A stretch of DNA of 64,000 nt from positions 1-64,000 of the forward strand of contig NZ_CP136624.1 in the NCBI RefSeq assembly GCF_032917945.1, given 5' to 3'. The position numbers were made by a program, and so were the translations under genes. This document shows positions 41,967 through 54,222 of the stretch, in pieces (positions within the stretch are counted from its first letter, which is position 1; the number at the start of each line of letters is the position of its first letter). This stretch comes from Bradyrhizobium sp. sBnM-33. GTDB taxonomy: Bacteria; Pseudomonadota; Alphaproteobacteria; Rhizobiales; Xanthobacteraceae. Under the pieces are notes generated by a model. It made no database searches. It saw only the letters and a program-made list of their open reading frames with translations, and was not told where the DNA came from.

Positions 41967-43573
41967 TCTCAACCAGCAAATTCCGCGCCGCGGGACTTTC
42001 GATCATCCTGGCCTGGGGCTGGAAGCGCGCAGCGATCGCGCTCGTTGCCGGCGCCATGTCGGCACTTGCGATGGCGCCGTTCAACGCCTGGCCGGTGCTG
42101 TTTGTGACGTTTCCGGTCGCGGTTTGGCTGATCGACGGCGCCGCGGCCGGAAAATGGCGCGGCCTGCCGGCGGCGGCGATAGCGGGCTTCTGGTTCGGGC
42201 TCGGCTATTTCGTGCCGGGGCTCTACTGGATCGGCAACGCCTTCCTGGTCGACGCGCCGACCTTTGCCTGGCTGATGCCGTTCGCGGTGCTCGGCCTGCC
42301 GGCCTATCTCGCCTTGTTTCCGGCGCTCGGCTTCGCACTGGCGCGGCTGATCTGGACGCGGGATGCGTCGCGGGTTCTCGCACTCGCGATCGGACTCACG
42401 GTCAGCGAATGGCTGCGCGGCTATATGCTATCGGGATTTCCCTGGAATGCCTTCGGCTACGCGCTATCGGAGCCCTTGGCACTGGCGCAGGCGGCGTCGC
42501 TGATCGGGCTGTGGGGCATGACCTTCCTTAGCGTTGCGATCTTTGCCAGCCCGGCGGCGCTGATCGACGGTTCATCGCGCGGCCGCAAGCCCTGGATCGC
42601 GCCGGTGGCGGCGCTCTTGCTGCTCGCGGCGATGGGAATTTACGGCGCCGTGCGGCTCTCGCTGCAGCCGACAGCCCTGACCAAGGTCAAGCTACGTATC
42701 ATGCAGCCGAACCTGCAGCAGGACGTCAAATTCAACTATGGCGCCAAAGCGGAGGTGATGCAGAAATACCTTGCTCTGTCCGACCGCGCTTCAGGCCCGC
42801 AGTCCACTGGCGTGCGCGACGTGCAAATCCTGATCTGGCCGGAATCGGCTTTCCCGTTTTTTCTGACGCGCGAAGCCGACGCGATGGCACAGATCGCCGA
42901 GCTCCTGCCCAAGGGCACAGTGCTGATGACCGGCTCGGTGCGCGCTCCCGACGGCCCGCCCGGCGCCCGCGTCTCCCGCGCCTACAATTCGATCTATGTG
43001 ATCGACCATGACGGCGGCGTGCTGTCGGTCTACGACAAGCTGCATCTGGTGCCGTTCGGCGAGTACCTGCCATTTCAGGAATGGATGGAAAAGCTCGGAT
43101 TCGTGCAGCTTACAAAAGTCCACGGCGGCTTCATTCCGGGCACGCGGCAGCGCGCGATGGAGATCCCGAATGCGCCGCGCGCGCTACCGTTGATTTGTTA
43201 CGAGGCGATTTTTCCCGGAACTGTTGCAGCGCGTGACGATCGCCCCGGCTGGATCGTCAACCTGACCAATGACGGCTGGTTTGGAAATTCGACAGGCCCG
43301 TACCAGCACCTGCAGCAGGCGCGGCTGCGAGCGATCGAGGAAGGTCTGCCGATGGTGCGCGCCGCCAACACCGGCATCTCGGCGGTGATCGATCCCTCTG
43401 GACGAATTGTGGCACAGCTCAACCTCGGCCTTGAAGGCGTGCTGGATGCCAGCCTGCCGACAGCGCTGTCGCCGACGGTTTATGCTCGCCTTGGAGATAT
43501 CCCGGCGGCCGTGATTGTGGCCGCAGCCTTGTTGGTCGTCGTCAGGCGCCGCGTTGCGAAGCACGCTGCCTGA
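41963..43573 (+). CDS. lnt: Apolipoprotein N-acyltransferase
   Basis: Lnt adds the third acyl chain to the N-terminal cysteine of lipoproteins. The 536-residue protein has an N-terminal membrane domain of several spans and a periplasmic nitrilase-like domain with the Glu-Lys-Cys triad in IWPESAFPF, YDKLHLVPFGEYLP and LICYEAIFP. GTG 41963 overlaps the corC stop (GTGA). It ends the miaB-lnt cluster. Confidence 0.95.
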   Translation: MISTSKFRAAGLSIILAWGWKRAAIALVAGAMSALAMAPFNAWPVLFVTFPVAVWLIDGAAAGKWRGLPAAAIAGFWFGLGYFVPGLYWIGNAFLVDAPTFAWLMPFAVLGLPAYLALFPALGFALARLIWTRDASRVLALAIGLTVSEWLRGYMLSGFPWNAFGYALSEPLALAQAASLIGLWGMTFLSVAIFASPAALIDGSSRGRKPWIAPVAALLLLAAMGIYGAVRLSLQPTALTKVKLRIMQPNLQQDVKFNYGAKAEVMQKYLALSDRASGPQSTGVRDVQILIWPESAFPFFLTREADAMAQIAELLPKGTVLMTGSVRAPDGPPGARVSRAYNSIYVIDHDGGVLSVYDKLHLVPFGEYLPFQEWMEKLGFVQLTKVHGGFIPGTRQRAMEIPNAPRALPLICYEAIFPGTVAARDDRPGWIVNLTNDGWFGNSTGPYQHLQQARLRAIEEGLPMVRAANTGISAVIDPSGRIVAQLNLGLEGVLDASLPTALSPTVYARLGDIPAAVIVAAALLVVVRRRVAKHAA

Positions 43574-43818
43574 GATTTGCACATGACCGGTTGTCACTAT
43601 TTACTAAAAACGCGACGCGCGCGGTTCCACCAGTTGACAGACGGCCTGCGATTCGCTTTCTGCGGTTGCAAGCCAAAAACAACAACCAGTCACCTCCGTT
43701 GCTCAGATCGTCCGCAATTCTACCCGATCCTCCGAGCAGGATATGACGGTACCGGCGCGCCTGAGGCATAGCATTTCCACTGCCTCATTCCCGGCGCGCA
43801 ATCCTAGGAGTGATGCAG

Positions 43819-44235
43819 ATGTCCACCAAAGCGCCCAATCCGGTCGACAAATATGTCGGCAGCCGCGTCCGGATGCGCCGCATCATGCTGGGCATGAGTC
43901 AGGAAAAGCTCGGCGAAGCGCTCGGCCTCACGTTTCAGCAGGTTCAGAAATACGAAAAAGGCACCAACCGGGTCGGCGCCAGCCGCCTGCAGCAGATCTC
44001 CGAGATTTTGCAGGTGCCGGTATCGTTTCTGTTTGATGGCGGGCCGAGCGGCATAGCGAATGCGGACGGGTTTGGCGACGGTGGCTCTCCGGCCTACGTG
44101 TCCGATTTCCTCGCGACGTCAGAGGGTCTGGCGCTGACACGCGCGTTCACGCGCATCACCGATTCCAAAATGCGCCGCTCCATCGTCGAATTGGTCGAGC
44201 AGATCGCGTCGCGCGACGGCCCGGACCCGCGTTGA
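43819..44235 (+). CDS. XRE-family helix-turn-helix regulator
   Basis: A 138-residue protein with an N-terminal HTH (GSRVRMRRIMLGMSQEKLGE, LGLTFQQVQKYEKGTNRVG) and a conserved C-terminal helix pair. It belongs to the small alphaproteobacterial family that includes PraR/PhrR of Rhizobium, a repressor of biofilm and quorum-sensing genes; orthology is an inference from sequence and position after lnt. An AGGAG ribosome site lies eight bases before ATG 43819. It has its own 245-base upstream region. Confidence 0.87.
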   Translation: MSTKAPNPVDKYVGSRVRMRRIMLGMSQEKLGEALGLTFQQVQKYEKGTNRVGASRLQQISEILQVPVSFLFDGGPSGIANADGFGDGGSPAYVSDFLATSEGLALTRAFTRITDSKMRRSIVELVEQIASRDGPDPR

Positions 44236-44252
44236 TTTCATCCCGCGCTGGT

Positions 44253-44343
44253 TTTGAGAATTTCGTATTCTGGAATATGCCGTCATTTCGCGCACGCATC
44301 GGCGCGGGCCCCACGATGTGCGATTGCGCATCGGGGCATGACG
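44253..44343 (+). repeat. Palindromic repeat related to the GCGCAATTGCGC family
   Basis: Contains gatgtgcgattgcgcatc and the flanks ttgagaatttcgtattctgg and ggcatgacgcc, partly matching elements at 37603-37676 and 46232-46326. It separates the HTH gene from the peptidase gene. Confidence 0.6.
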
Positions 44344-44359
44344 CCGTATCGGATACGAC

Positions 44360-45487
44360 ATGACGACAACCAATCCGTTCGATTCCGCGCCGATCCTCGA
44401 GGGCATTCGCCGCTGGGTCGAAATCGAGAGCCCGACCGAAGCGCCCGAGCAGGTCAACAAGCTCGCCGACCTCGTCGCTGAAGGCTATCGCGGCCTGCCC
44501 GCGACGGTGGAGCGGATCGCCGGGCACTCCGGCTGCGGCGATCACCTGGTGGCGCGCTCGGCATGGGGGCAGGGTGAACCGGGCATCCTGGTGCTGAGCC
44601 ATCTCGATACCGTGCATCCGCTCGGATTCATCGAGCGGCTGCCATTCCGGATCGAAGGCGACAGCGCATTCGGCCCGGGCATCTACGACATGAAGGGCGG
44701 CGCCTATCTCGCCTATCATGCGTTTCGGCAAGTCAGCGCCAACAGTTCGAGGCCGCCACTCGGCATCACCCAGCTCTATGTCTCCGATGAAGAGATCGGC
44801 AGTCCGACCTCGCGCGCGCTGATCGAGGCCGAGGGCCGCAAGGCGAAATATGTGCTGGTCACCGAACCGGCGCGCGACGGCGGCAAGATCGTCACTGGAC
44901 GCAAGGGCGTTGGCCGCTTCGAGGTGTTCATCAAGGGCGTGCCCTCGCATGCCGGCACGCGGCCTGAGGACGGCCGCAGCGCCATCCGCGAACTCGGCAA
45001 CGTCATTCAAACGCTAGAGGCGATGAACGACCTGGTGCGCGGCATCACCGTCAATGTCGGCGTCGTCAGAGGCGGCACCAAGCCGAACGTGATCGCGGAA
45101 GAAGCCTATGCCGAGGTCGATTTGCGCGTGCCGACGATGGCCGATTCCGACGAGCTCGTTGCCAAAATCCTCAACCTGGAATCGCGCACCGAAGGCGTCA
45201 CGGTCAAGGTGCTCGGCGAGTTGAACCGCCCTCCTTACGAAAAGAGCAATGCCGGCGCCGCACTCTACGAGCATGCCAAAACGCTGGCGGCCGAGATCGG
45301 CTTCGATCTGGTCGACACCTCAACCGGCGGCGGCTCCGACGGCAATTTCACCGCGCCGCATACCGCGACCCTCGACGGCCTTGGCGTTGACGGCCGGGGT
45401 GCGCATACCCATTACGAGCAGATGTACGTCTCCTCGATCGAGCCGAGAGCGCGGCTGCTGTTCCGGCTCTACCAGACGCTGCGATGA
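44360..45487 (+). CDS. M20 family zinc metallopeptidase (glutamate carboxypeptidase-like)
   Basis: A 375-residue M20 hydrolase. Zinc ligands and catalytic residues are visible: VLSHLDTVH (His, Asp), GIYDMKGG (bridging Asp), DEEIGS (general base Glu), VTEPARD and the final GRGAHTHYEQM (His). A dimerisation domain lies in between (FEVFIKGVPSHAGTRP). It resembles carboxypeptidase G2, cleaving C-terminal glutamate from folate-like or peptide substrates; the actual substrate is unknown. It overlaps trmB by four bases. Confidence 0.9.
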   Translation: MTTTNPFDSAPILEGIRRWVEIESPTEAPEQVNKLADLVAEGYRGLPATVERIAGHSGCGDHLVARSAWGQGEPGILVLSHLDTVHPLGFIERLPFRIEGDSAFGPGIYDMKGGAYLAYHAFRQVSANSSRPPLGITQLYVSDEEIGSPTSRALIEAEGRKAKYVLVTEPARDGGKIVTGRKGVGRFEVFIKGVPSHAGTRPEDGRSAIRELGNVIQTLEAMNDLVRGITVNVGVVRGGTKPNVIAEEAYAEVDLRVPTMADSDELVAKILNLESRTEGVTVKVLGELNRPPYEKSNAGAALYEHAKTLAAEIGFDLVDTSTGGGSDGNFTAPHTATLDGLGVDGRGAHTHYEQMYVSSIEPRARLLFRLYQTLR

Positions 45488-46227
45488 TATCCGCCCCGAA
45501 CGATACGGAAGATCGCGGCACCGCGCCCGATGACGGCGTGGCTACGCATACGCGCGGCTCGTTCTTCGGGCGCCGCAAGGGCCACAAGCTCCGCATCCAC
45601 CAGGCCGACCTGATCGATAAACTGCTGCCGCATCTCGCGCTCGACATTGCGATGCCGGCGCCGGAGCGGCTTACCGATCTGTTCGATGGCGAGATCGGCG
45701 ATGTCAGATTCGAAATCGGGTTCGGCGGCGGCGAACATCTGATCGCGGAAGCGCAAGCCTATCCGAACATCGGTTTCATCGGCTGCGAGCCGTATGTAAA
45801 CGGCATGGCAAAAATCCTGACGCAGATCGAGGCGCACAATCTCCGCAATATCAGGCTCTATGCCGGCGACGCCGCGGAATTGCTGGCCTGGCTGCCGCCG
45901 CGTTCGCTGACGCGGATCGATCTGATCCATCCCGATCCCTGGCCGAAGCGGCGGCATTGGAAGCGGCGCTTCGTGCAGGACGCAACGGTGAAGGCGATGG
46001 CGCGCATCCTCAAGGGCGGCGGCGAATTCCGTTTCGTCAGCGACATCGACGATTACTGCGCCTGGACGCTGGCGCATCTGATGCGTTCGCCGGATTTTGT
46101 CTGGACCGCCGAGCGCGCCGCCGACTGGCAAAAGCCCTGGGAGGGCTACACCATGACGCGCTACGGCCGCAAAGCCGAGCGTGAGGGAAGAGTGGCGGCG
46201 TATCTGCGGTTTCGGCGGGTGAGCTAG
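45484..46227 (+). CDS. trmB: tRNA (guanine-N7-)-methyltransferase
   Basis: TrmB makes m7G46 in the tRNA variable loop. The 247-residue protein has the SAM-binding FEIGFGGGEHLIAEA, then IGCEPYVNGMAK, and the signature LIHPDPWPKRRHWKRRFV. The ATG overlaps the stop of the M20 peptidase gene (ATGA), implying coupling. Confidence 0.95.
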   Translation: MISAPNDTEDRGTAPDDGVATHTRGSFFGRRKGHKLRIHQADLIDKLLPHLALDIAMPAPERLTDLFDGEIGDVRFEIGFGGGEHLIAEAQAYPNIGFIGCEPYVNGMAKILTQIEAHNLRNIRLYAGDAAELLAWLPPRSLTRIDLIHPDPWPKRRHWKRRFVQDATVKAMARILKGGGEFRFVSDIDDYCAWTLAHLMRSPDFVWTAERAADWQKPWEGYTMTRYGRKAEREGRVAAYLRFRRVS

Positions 46228-46231
46228 ATAT

Positions 46232-46326
46232 GTCGTTCCGGGGCGATGCGCAGCATCGGACTATGGTGCGCAATTGCGCACCTGAGAACCTCGAGATTCC
46301 GGGTTCGCTTTGCGCCCCGGAATGAG
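46232..46326 (+). repeat. Palindromic repeat with GGTGCGCAATTGCGCACC core
   Basis: A perfect 18-base palindrome (ggtgcgcaattgcgcacc) is enclosed by cgttccggggcg and cgccccggaatg arms. It lies between convergent trmB and the DUF2336 gene and may stop transcription from both sides. Confidence 0.8.
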
Positions 46327-46344
46327 GGAGGAAGCGTTAGATCG

Positions 46345-47415
46345 CTATCGCGTCTTCCAGAACTCGACGACGCGCTGGGCGGTCATGGGCATCAGGCGCA
46401 CGTAGTTCACACGCGCACTTTCGATGTCGGCAGGCGATGCCGTTCGGTTCGGACCGAGCCTAAGGATGATCAGCGCGCGCACCGTCGCCCATTCGAGATC
46501 GATGGCTTTGCCGGCGATCAGGATCGGATCGTAGCGTTCGCCGCTGATCAGGCGGTCGAGGGTTTCAATCTTGACGCCGGTCATCGCCGACAGCGCGGCG
46601 ATCGACTCCTCGTATTTGAAGGCCCTGGCAAAGTTGAGCAATGCGCCTTCGCCCAGCGCGCCTTCGCGATGGAGTTTCAGCACCGTGCGCTGCGCCGGCA
46701 CGAAGTCGCGTCGCTCCTCGCGTTCGGACAGGCCGGTGATGGCGCTCATCGCCTGCTTGATGTCAGCCTGCCGCTCGGGCTTGACGACCTGGAACAGGCG
46801 GCGACGGATAATGTCGATGGAGCCGGAGAGCAACTCCTTCAATTGCTCCGAAGACAGATCGTCGCGCTGGCCGAGCCTGATCGTCAGCACGCCGTCCTGG
46901 CCGGCACGCTTGATCAGCGTCGAATAGCCGTTCGACGAAAAGGCCGCGCCCGCATTGCCGGCGGCGCGCCTGACCACCGCGCGGTCGCCGCGGGCGATCA
47001 TGACGTCGGTGAGATGGGCCGAAAGCGTAGGCCGCTCCGCCATCGCCAGCAGATGACCCTGGCCCTTCATGGACGCAATTTCGAGCAGCATTTTTTCGTC
47101 GATAACCGGCGAGCGGCGCAGCAACGGACCCGCGATGGCGATCTCATCTTCATGGGCGAGTTGGCCAACCAGCCCACGCGGCGCATTCGCAAGCGTCGAC
47201 AAGCGCTCGGCCAACTCGGCGCGCGCCTCGATCTCGGCATGAGGGACAAGACTGGTCAGAACGCCGTCGAACAGATCGACGTGATCGGGGCGGAAGCTTG
47301 CCGCACCCTGCAGGAAAAGCTCGCTAATACGGCGCGCGGCATCGGCGCGGCGCTTGGGGTCGCCACGACTGACGATGTCGTCGAGTTCCGGGATCAGCGA
47401 TGGTGAAGCAATCAT
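46345..47415 (-). CDS. DUF2336 domain protein
   Basis: A 356-residue, largely alpha-helical protein of the alphaproteobacterial DUF2336 family, which has HEAT-like repeats (IVSRGDPKRRADAARRISEL, LLRRSPVIDEKMLLEIA, VRRAAGNAGAAFS). Members are scattered widely in Rhizobiales, and none has a settled function, though some are linked to stress signalling. ATG 47415 chosen; a TTG four codons upstream is also in frame. It is divergent from the rimP operon. Confidence 0.85.
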   Translation of the reverse strand: MIASPSLIPELDDIVSRGDPKRRADAARRISELFLQGAASFRPDHVDLFDGVLTSLVPHAEIEARAELAERLSTLANAPRGLVGQLAHEDEIAIAGPLLRRSPVIDEKMLLEIASMKGQGHLLAMAERPTLSAHLTDVMIARGDRAVVRRAAGNAGAAFSSNGYSTLIKRAGQDGVLTIRLGQRDDLSSEQLKELLSGSIDIIRRRLFQVVKPERQADIKQAMSAITGLSEREERRDFVPAQRTVLKLHREGALGEGALLNFARAFKYEESIAALSAMTGVKIETLDRLISGERYDPILIAGKAIDLEWATVRALIILRLGPNRTASPADIESARVNYVRLMPMTAQRVVEFWKTR

Positions 47416-47541
47416 AAACCCACCCAAACCGGCCGAAATTGGCTGGTTTTCGGGAAATCTAGGCAGCGTTCATGAATGAAGGGTTAGACTTTACCCCGCT
47501 CTCAAAGCTTGGCAAAATCGGACTTAACGGGATTGCGGGCC

Positions 47542-47570
47542 TTGTCGGATTGCGGAAAAACCGCTATATC
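47542..47570 (+). promoter_or_regulatory. Candidate sigma-70 promoter of the rimP-nusA operon
   Basis: TTGTCG (47542-47547) and TATATC (47565-47570) are spaced by exactly 17 bases. The predicted start near 47577 is about 175 bases upstream of rimP and just ahead of the candidate attenuator. Confidence 0.55.
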
Positions 47571-47586
47571 CGCGGCAACTTATGGT

Positions 47587-47637
47587 TCTCATACGATCGC
47601 GTATTGAGAGTGGGCCCCCCGGGACCCGCTCTTTTTT
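47587..47637 (+). terminator. Candidate attenuator: two mutually exclusive hairpins ahead of rimP
   Basis: Hairpin 1 (47587-47609) pairs TCTCA-TACG with CGTA-TTGAGA around an ATCG loop, one bulged base. Hairpin 2 is an intrinsic terminator: AGAGTGGG (47607-47614) with CCCGCTCT (47625-47632), then six T (47632-47637). They share bases 47607-47609, so forming one weakens the other. No gene lies between this terminator and rimP, so it can only affect the operon itself. Confidence 0.65.
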
Positions 47638-47752
47638 ATTACCTGAACCTGCCTTGCCCAGAACGGGCCTCAAGGGCGGTTCGGGGAACCGGCCGGACCT
47701 CCGGTTAGGCCCGGCCTAAACCCATGCAAGTAAGACGCTTTTGACCCTGGAC

Positions 47753-48526
47753 ATGACCGATCCAAATGCTATTCCCGAGGATGCCGACCTCTTGGCCGAG
47801 CCCCGTCTCGTCGTCGAGCCGGGCGTGGCGGCGCGGGTATCGGCCGTTGCGGGGCCGGTCTTGCAGGGAATGGGCTACCGGCTGGTCCGGATCAAGATAT
47901 CCGGCGACGCCGGCTGCACCGTCCAGATCATGGCCGAGCGGCCCGACGGCTCGATGCAGATCGAGGATTGCGAGGCGATCTCGCGGGCGCTGTCGCCAGT
48001 GCTTGACGTCGCCGATCCTATCGACCGCGCCTATCGGCTGGAGATATCATCGCCGGGCATCGACCGACCGCTGGTGCGCCGCTCCGATTTCGAGCGCTAC
48101 GCCGGTCATCTCGTGAAGATCGAAATGGCGGTCGCCCATCAGGGCCGTAAGCGTTTCCGTGGTACGCTCGCCGGCGTCGAAGGCGATACCGTGCGGCTAC
48201 ATCGGGATGACACACGCGCGGACGAAGATGCCGACGTACTCTTGGTGATGGAAGACATTTCCGATGCGCGGTTGGTTCTGACCGACGAGTTGATTGCTGA
48301 ATCGATGCGGCGCGGCAAGCAAGCCGAGCGCGAGTTGAAGCAGAATCTCGGGTTGGCGCCGCCGCCTCCGCCGCACGCGAAAAAGAGCGATCCGGCGAAG
48401 AGCAAGAAACCGAAGACCGGCAAAAAGCCGGAGCCCAAAAAACCTGAGCCGACCAATACAAAGAAACACCGCCTCGCTGCAGAAAGACTCCGCAGGGGCG
48501 AGATCGATCCTACCGAAGGAGACTAG
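47753..48526 (+). CDS. rimP: Ribosome maturation factor RimP
   Basis: RimP assists 30S assembly. The 257-residue protein has the two-domain RimP core ([44 protein letters not shown]) and an unusually long C-terminal tail of about 70 residues rich in Lys and Pro (ending [20 protein letters not shown]). Start is ATG 47753; a TTG at 47741 is also in frame. It is three bases from nusA, an arrangement conserved across bacteria. Confidence 0.95.
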   Translation: MTDPNAIPEDADLLAEPRLVVEPGVAARVSAVAGPVLQGMGYRLVRIKISGDAGCTVQIMAERPDGSMQIEDCEAISRALSPVLDVADPIDRAYRLEISSPGIDRPLVRRSDFERYAGHLVKIEMAVAHQGRKRFRGTLAGVEGDTVRLHRDDTRADEDADVLLVMEDISDARLVLTDELIAESMRRGKQAERELKQNLGLAPPPPPHAKKSDPAKSKKPKTGKKPEPKKPEPTNTKKHRLAAERLRRGEIDPTEGD

Positions 48527-48529
48527 ACC

Positions 48530-50140
48530 ATGGCAGTCAGTGCCAACAAACTCGAGCTGCTGCAGATCGCAGACGCGGTCGCCCGCGAAAAGTCGATCGA
48601 CCGCGGCATCGTGATCGCCGCGATGGAAGATGCCATCGCCAAGGCGGCACGCGCCCGTTACGGCAGCGAGACCGACGTTCACGCCGAGATCGACGCCAAG
48701 AAGGGCGAACTCCGGCTGTCGCGCCACATGCTGGTGGTCGATCACGTCGAGAACTCGGCGAACCAGATTTCGCTGGCGGACGCGCAGCGCGCCAATCCGG
48801 GCGCCCAGGTCGGCGACACCATCGCCGACACCCTGCCGCCGCTGGAATATGGCCGCATCGCCGCGCAATCCGCCAAGCAGGTGATCGTGCAGAAGGTGCG
48901 CGAGGCCGAACGCGACCGGCAATACCAGGAATTCAAGGACCGCATCGGCGACATCGTCAACGGCGTCGTCAAGCGCGTCGAATATGGCAGCGTGATCGTC
49001 GATCTCGGCCGCGGTGAAGCCATCATCCGCCGCGACGAAATGCTGCCGCGCGAGGTATTCCGCAACGGCGATCGCGTCCGCGCCTATATCTTCGATGTCC
49101 GCCGCGAAACCCGCGGACCGCAGATCTTCCTCTCCCGCACCCATCCGCAGTTCATGGCGAAGCTGTTCGCGCAGGAAGTGCCGGAAATCTACGACGGCAT
49201 CGTTGAGATCAAGGCGGTGGCCCGCGATCCCGGCTCGCGCGCGAAAATCGGCGTGATTTCCAGGGACTCCTCCGTAGATCCGGTCGGCGCATGCGTCGGC
49301 ATGCGCGGCTCGCGCGTTCAGGCGGTGGTGAACGAACTGCAGGGCGAAAAGATCGACATCATTCCGTGGTCGCCCGACATCGCGACCTTCGTCGTCAACG
49401 CGCTGGCTCCTGCCGAGGTTGCCAAAGTCGTGATCGATGAGGACCGCGAGCGGATCGAGGTCGTGGTTCCCGACACCAACAACCAGCTCTCGCTGGCGAT
49501 CGGCCGGCGCGGCCAGAACGTGCGCCTCGCTTCGCAGCTCACCGGCTGGGATATCGACATCCTCACCGAGCAGGAAGAATCCGAGCGCCGTCAGGCCGAT
49601 TTCGAGAACTCGACCCGCGTTTTCATGGAAGCGCTGAATGTCGACGAAGTGGTCGGCCAGTTGCTGGCATCCGAAGGCTTCACGTCGGTGGAGGAACTGG
49701 CGCTGGTTGATGCCAAGGAATTAGCCGGCATCGAGGGTTTCGACGAGGAAACCGCCAACGAGCTGCAGAGCCGGGCGAAAGAATATCTGGAGCAGCTCGA
49801 AACCGAGCTGGAAAACAAGCGCAAGGAACTCGCCGTGGAAGATGCAATGAAGAAGGTCCCCGGCGTGACCTCGAAAATGCTGGTGAAGTTCGGCGAAAAC
49901 GACATCAAGACCGTCGAGGATCTGGCGGGCTGCGCCACCGACGATCTGGTCGGCTGGACCGAGCGCAAGGAGGGCGGGGAGCCGACCAAGCATCCCGGCA
50001 TTCTCGACGCCAACGAGATCTCGCGCGACGAGGCCGAACGCATGATCATGCAGGCGCGCGTCATTGCCGGCTGGATCACCGAGGCCGAGCTCGCCAAACA
50101 ATCCGAGACGGCTGGGGCCACCGAAGACCAGACGGCGTAA
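48530..50140 (+). CDS. nusA: Transcription termination/antitermination factor NusA
   Basis: NusA binds RNA polymerase and nascent RNA and modulates pausing, termination and antitermination. The 536-residue protein has an N-terminal polymerase-binding domain, S1 ([18 protein letters not shown]), two KH domains ([30 protein letters not shown]) and two C-terminal acidic repeats (about 365-500). It lies downstream of the candidate attenuator, so feedback on its own operon is plausible, as in E. coli. Confidence 0.97.
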   Translation: MAVSANKLELLQIADAVAREKSIDRGIVIAAMEDAIAKAARARYGSETDVHAEIDAKKGELRLSRHMLVVDHVENSANQISLADAQRANPGAQVGDTIADTLPPLEYGRIAAQSAKQVIVQKVREAERDRQYQEFKDRIGDIVNGVVKRVEYGSVIVDLGRGEAIIRRDEMLPREVFRNGDRVRAYIFDVRRETRGPQIFLSRTHPQFMAKLFAQEVPEIYDGIVEIKAVARDPGSRAKIGVISRDSSVDPVGACVGMRGSRVQAVVNELQGEKIDIIPWSPDIATFVVNALAPAEVAKVVIDEDRERIEVVVPDTNNQLSLAIGRRGQNVRLASQLTGWDIDILTEQEESERRQADFENSTRVFMEALNVDEVVGQLLASEGFTSVEELALVDAKELAGIEGFDEETANELQSRAKEYLEQLETELENKRKELAVEDAMKKVPGVTSKMLVKFGENDIKTVEDLAGCATDDLVGWTERKEGGEPTKHPGILDANEISRDEAERMIMQARVIAGWITEAELAKQSETAGATEDQTA

Positions 50141-50215
50141 TGCGGGTGTTCCGCAAAACCGAATATCTTTTCTGCGCGCAGACCGTGCGCAGATGACTGG
50201 AGCGATCAAACAGGC

Positions 50216-50899
50216 ATGCTTGCTTTGGCTGACCCCGATCTCGACCATGGGCCGCGGACCGACAAGTCCGCGACCATGCGGATGTGCGCGGTCAGTCGCG
50301 AGGTCCGCCCGATCGACGAGTTGATCCGGTTCGTTGTCGCCCCCTCGGGCGAGGTAATCCCCGATTTGAAACGCAAGCTGCCCGGCCGCGGCCTCTGGGT
50401 ATCGGCCTCCCGCCGGATGGTTGCGGAAGCGGTGCGGCGTCACCAATTTAGCAGAGGGTTCAAGCGCGACGTCCGGGTCGCGGCGACCCTTCCCGCCGAT
50501 ACCGAGGCCCTGCTGGAGCGAAGCTGCACCGAGGCACTGGCCATGGCGGCCAAGGCCGGTCAGGTGATTTCCGGCTTTGCCAAGGTGGAGGGCCTGCTCG
50601 AACAGGGCAGGGCCGAAGTCCTGATCCACGCTTCCGACGGCGCGGCCGACGGAATCCGCAAATTGGACGCGATCGCCGGGCAAAGGGGCCGAAATATCGG
50701 TGAATCGCGGGATTTGCCGATCGTTACCGCTTTAACCTCGGCACAATTGGATTTGGCACTGGGCCGGTCAAATGTGATACATGCTGCGCTGCTCGCGGGC
50801 CCGGCGAGCAAAACGTTCCTGTCGCGCTGCCAGATCCTGGTTCGATACCGGACGGACGACGACGACAAGACCGGGATGGCGGCCAGAAATTCTGACTGA
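50216..50899 (+). CDS. YlxR (DUF448) RNA-binding protein with L7Ae-like domain
   Basis: A 227-residue protein. The N-terminal YlxR domain has MCAVSREVRP and the hallmark PGRGLWVS; the following part (CTEALAMAAKAGQVISGFAK, then LIHASDGAADG) is an L7Ae/YlxQ-like RNA-binding fold. The combined YlxR-YlxQ protein lies between nusA and infB in most alphaproteobacteria. Its role in RNA or transcription control is incompletely known. Confidence 0.88.
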   Translation: MLALADPDLDHGPRTDKSATMRMCAVSREVRPIDELIRFVVAPSGEVIPDLKRKLPGRGLWVSASRRMVAEAVRRHQFSRGFKRDVRVAATLPADTEALLERSCTEALAMAAKAGQVISGFAKVEGLLEQGRAEVLIHASDGAADGIRKLDAIAGQRGRNIGESRDLPIVTALTSAQLDLALGRSNVIHAALLAGPASKTFLSRCQILVRYRTDDDDKTGMAARNSD

Positions 50900-50974
50900 C
50901 GAAGATTGGTTCCGAAGACCTGCTTCAATGATGGTGCGGAAAACGCACAACGCTAACGAGATTAGGACTGCTGA

Positions 50975-53626
<2,652 letters not shown>

Positions 53627-53671
53627 GTCTGAACCTTACGGCTTCGTTAGAAGGATATTGAACTAGTTCGG

Positions 53672-53787
53672 CGTCATGCCCGGCCAAAAGCGCGAAGCGC
53701 GTCTTCGCATCGATGTGCCGGGCATCCACGTCCCAGGATTCAGCAGCAAAGAAGACGTAGATGGCCGGGACAAGCCCGGCCATGACG
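53672..53787 (+). repeat. Palindromic repeat between infB and rbfA, CGTCATGCCCGGCC family
   Basis: Left arm cgtcatgcccggcc..gtgccgggcatccacgtc and right arm gacgtagatggccggga..gcccggccatgacg, related to the element at 32159-32246. It lies inside an otherwise tight operon, so it will be transcribed and can fold in the mRNA. Confidence 0.8.
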
Positions 53788-53808
53788 ATTTGTTTTCGAG
53801 GACGACAA

Positions 53809-54222
53809 ATGCCCCGCCACCACAGCAAGGGTTCCGCACCCGGCGGCTCGCAACGACAATTGCGCGTCGGCGAGACCGTGCGCCATGCGGTCGCCGATAT
53901 TCTATCGCACGGTAACGTGCACGACCCCGACCTCGAAGGCCACATCATCACCGTTCCCGAGGTGCGAATGTCGCCGGACCTGAAACTCGCGACGATTTAC
54001 GTGATGCCGCTCGGTGGACGTGACACCGACGTCGTGATTGCGGCGCTCGAACGCAACAAGAAGTTCCTGCGCGGCGAGATCGCGCATCGCGTTAACTTAA
54101 AATTTGCTCCCGACCTTCGCTTTCGCGTCGACGAACGATTCGACGAAGCGGAACGGATCGAGAAGTTACTGCGAACACCTGCGGTGCAAAGAGACCTCGC
54201 ACCCGATTCGGACGACAAGTGA
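53809..54222 (+). CDS. rbfA: Ribosome-binding factor A
   Basis: RbfA binds immature 30S subunits and is needed for 16S maturation, especially in the cold. The 137-residue protein contains [33 protein letters not shown] and [21 protein letters not shown], the KH-like fold. ATG 53809 is chosen because the longer frame from 53761 is repeat DNA. The stop overlaps the truB start. Confidence 0.95.
   Translation: MPRHHSKGSAPGGSQRQLRVGETVRHAVADILSHGNVHDPDLEGHIITVPEVRMSPDLKLATIYVMPLGGRDTDVVIAALERNKKFLRGEIAHRVNLKFAPDLRFRVDERFDEAERIEKLLRTPAVQRDLAPDSDDK

Noticed and set aside
47472..47708. 78-codon plus-strand reading frame before rimP
   Set aside because: It runs over the promoter and the terminator hairpin; better explained as leader sequence.
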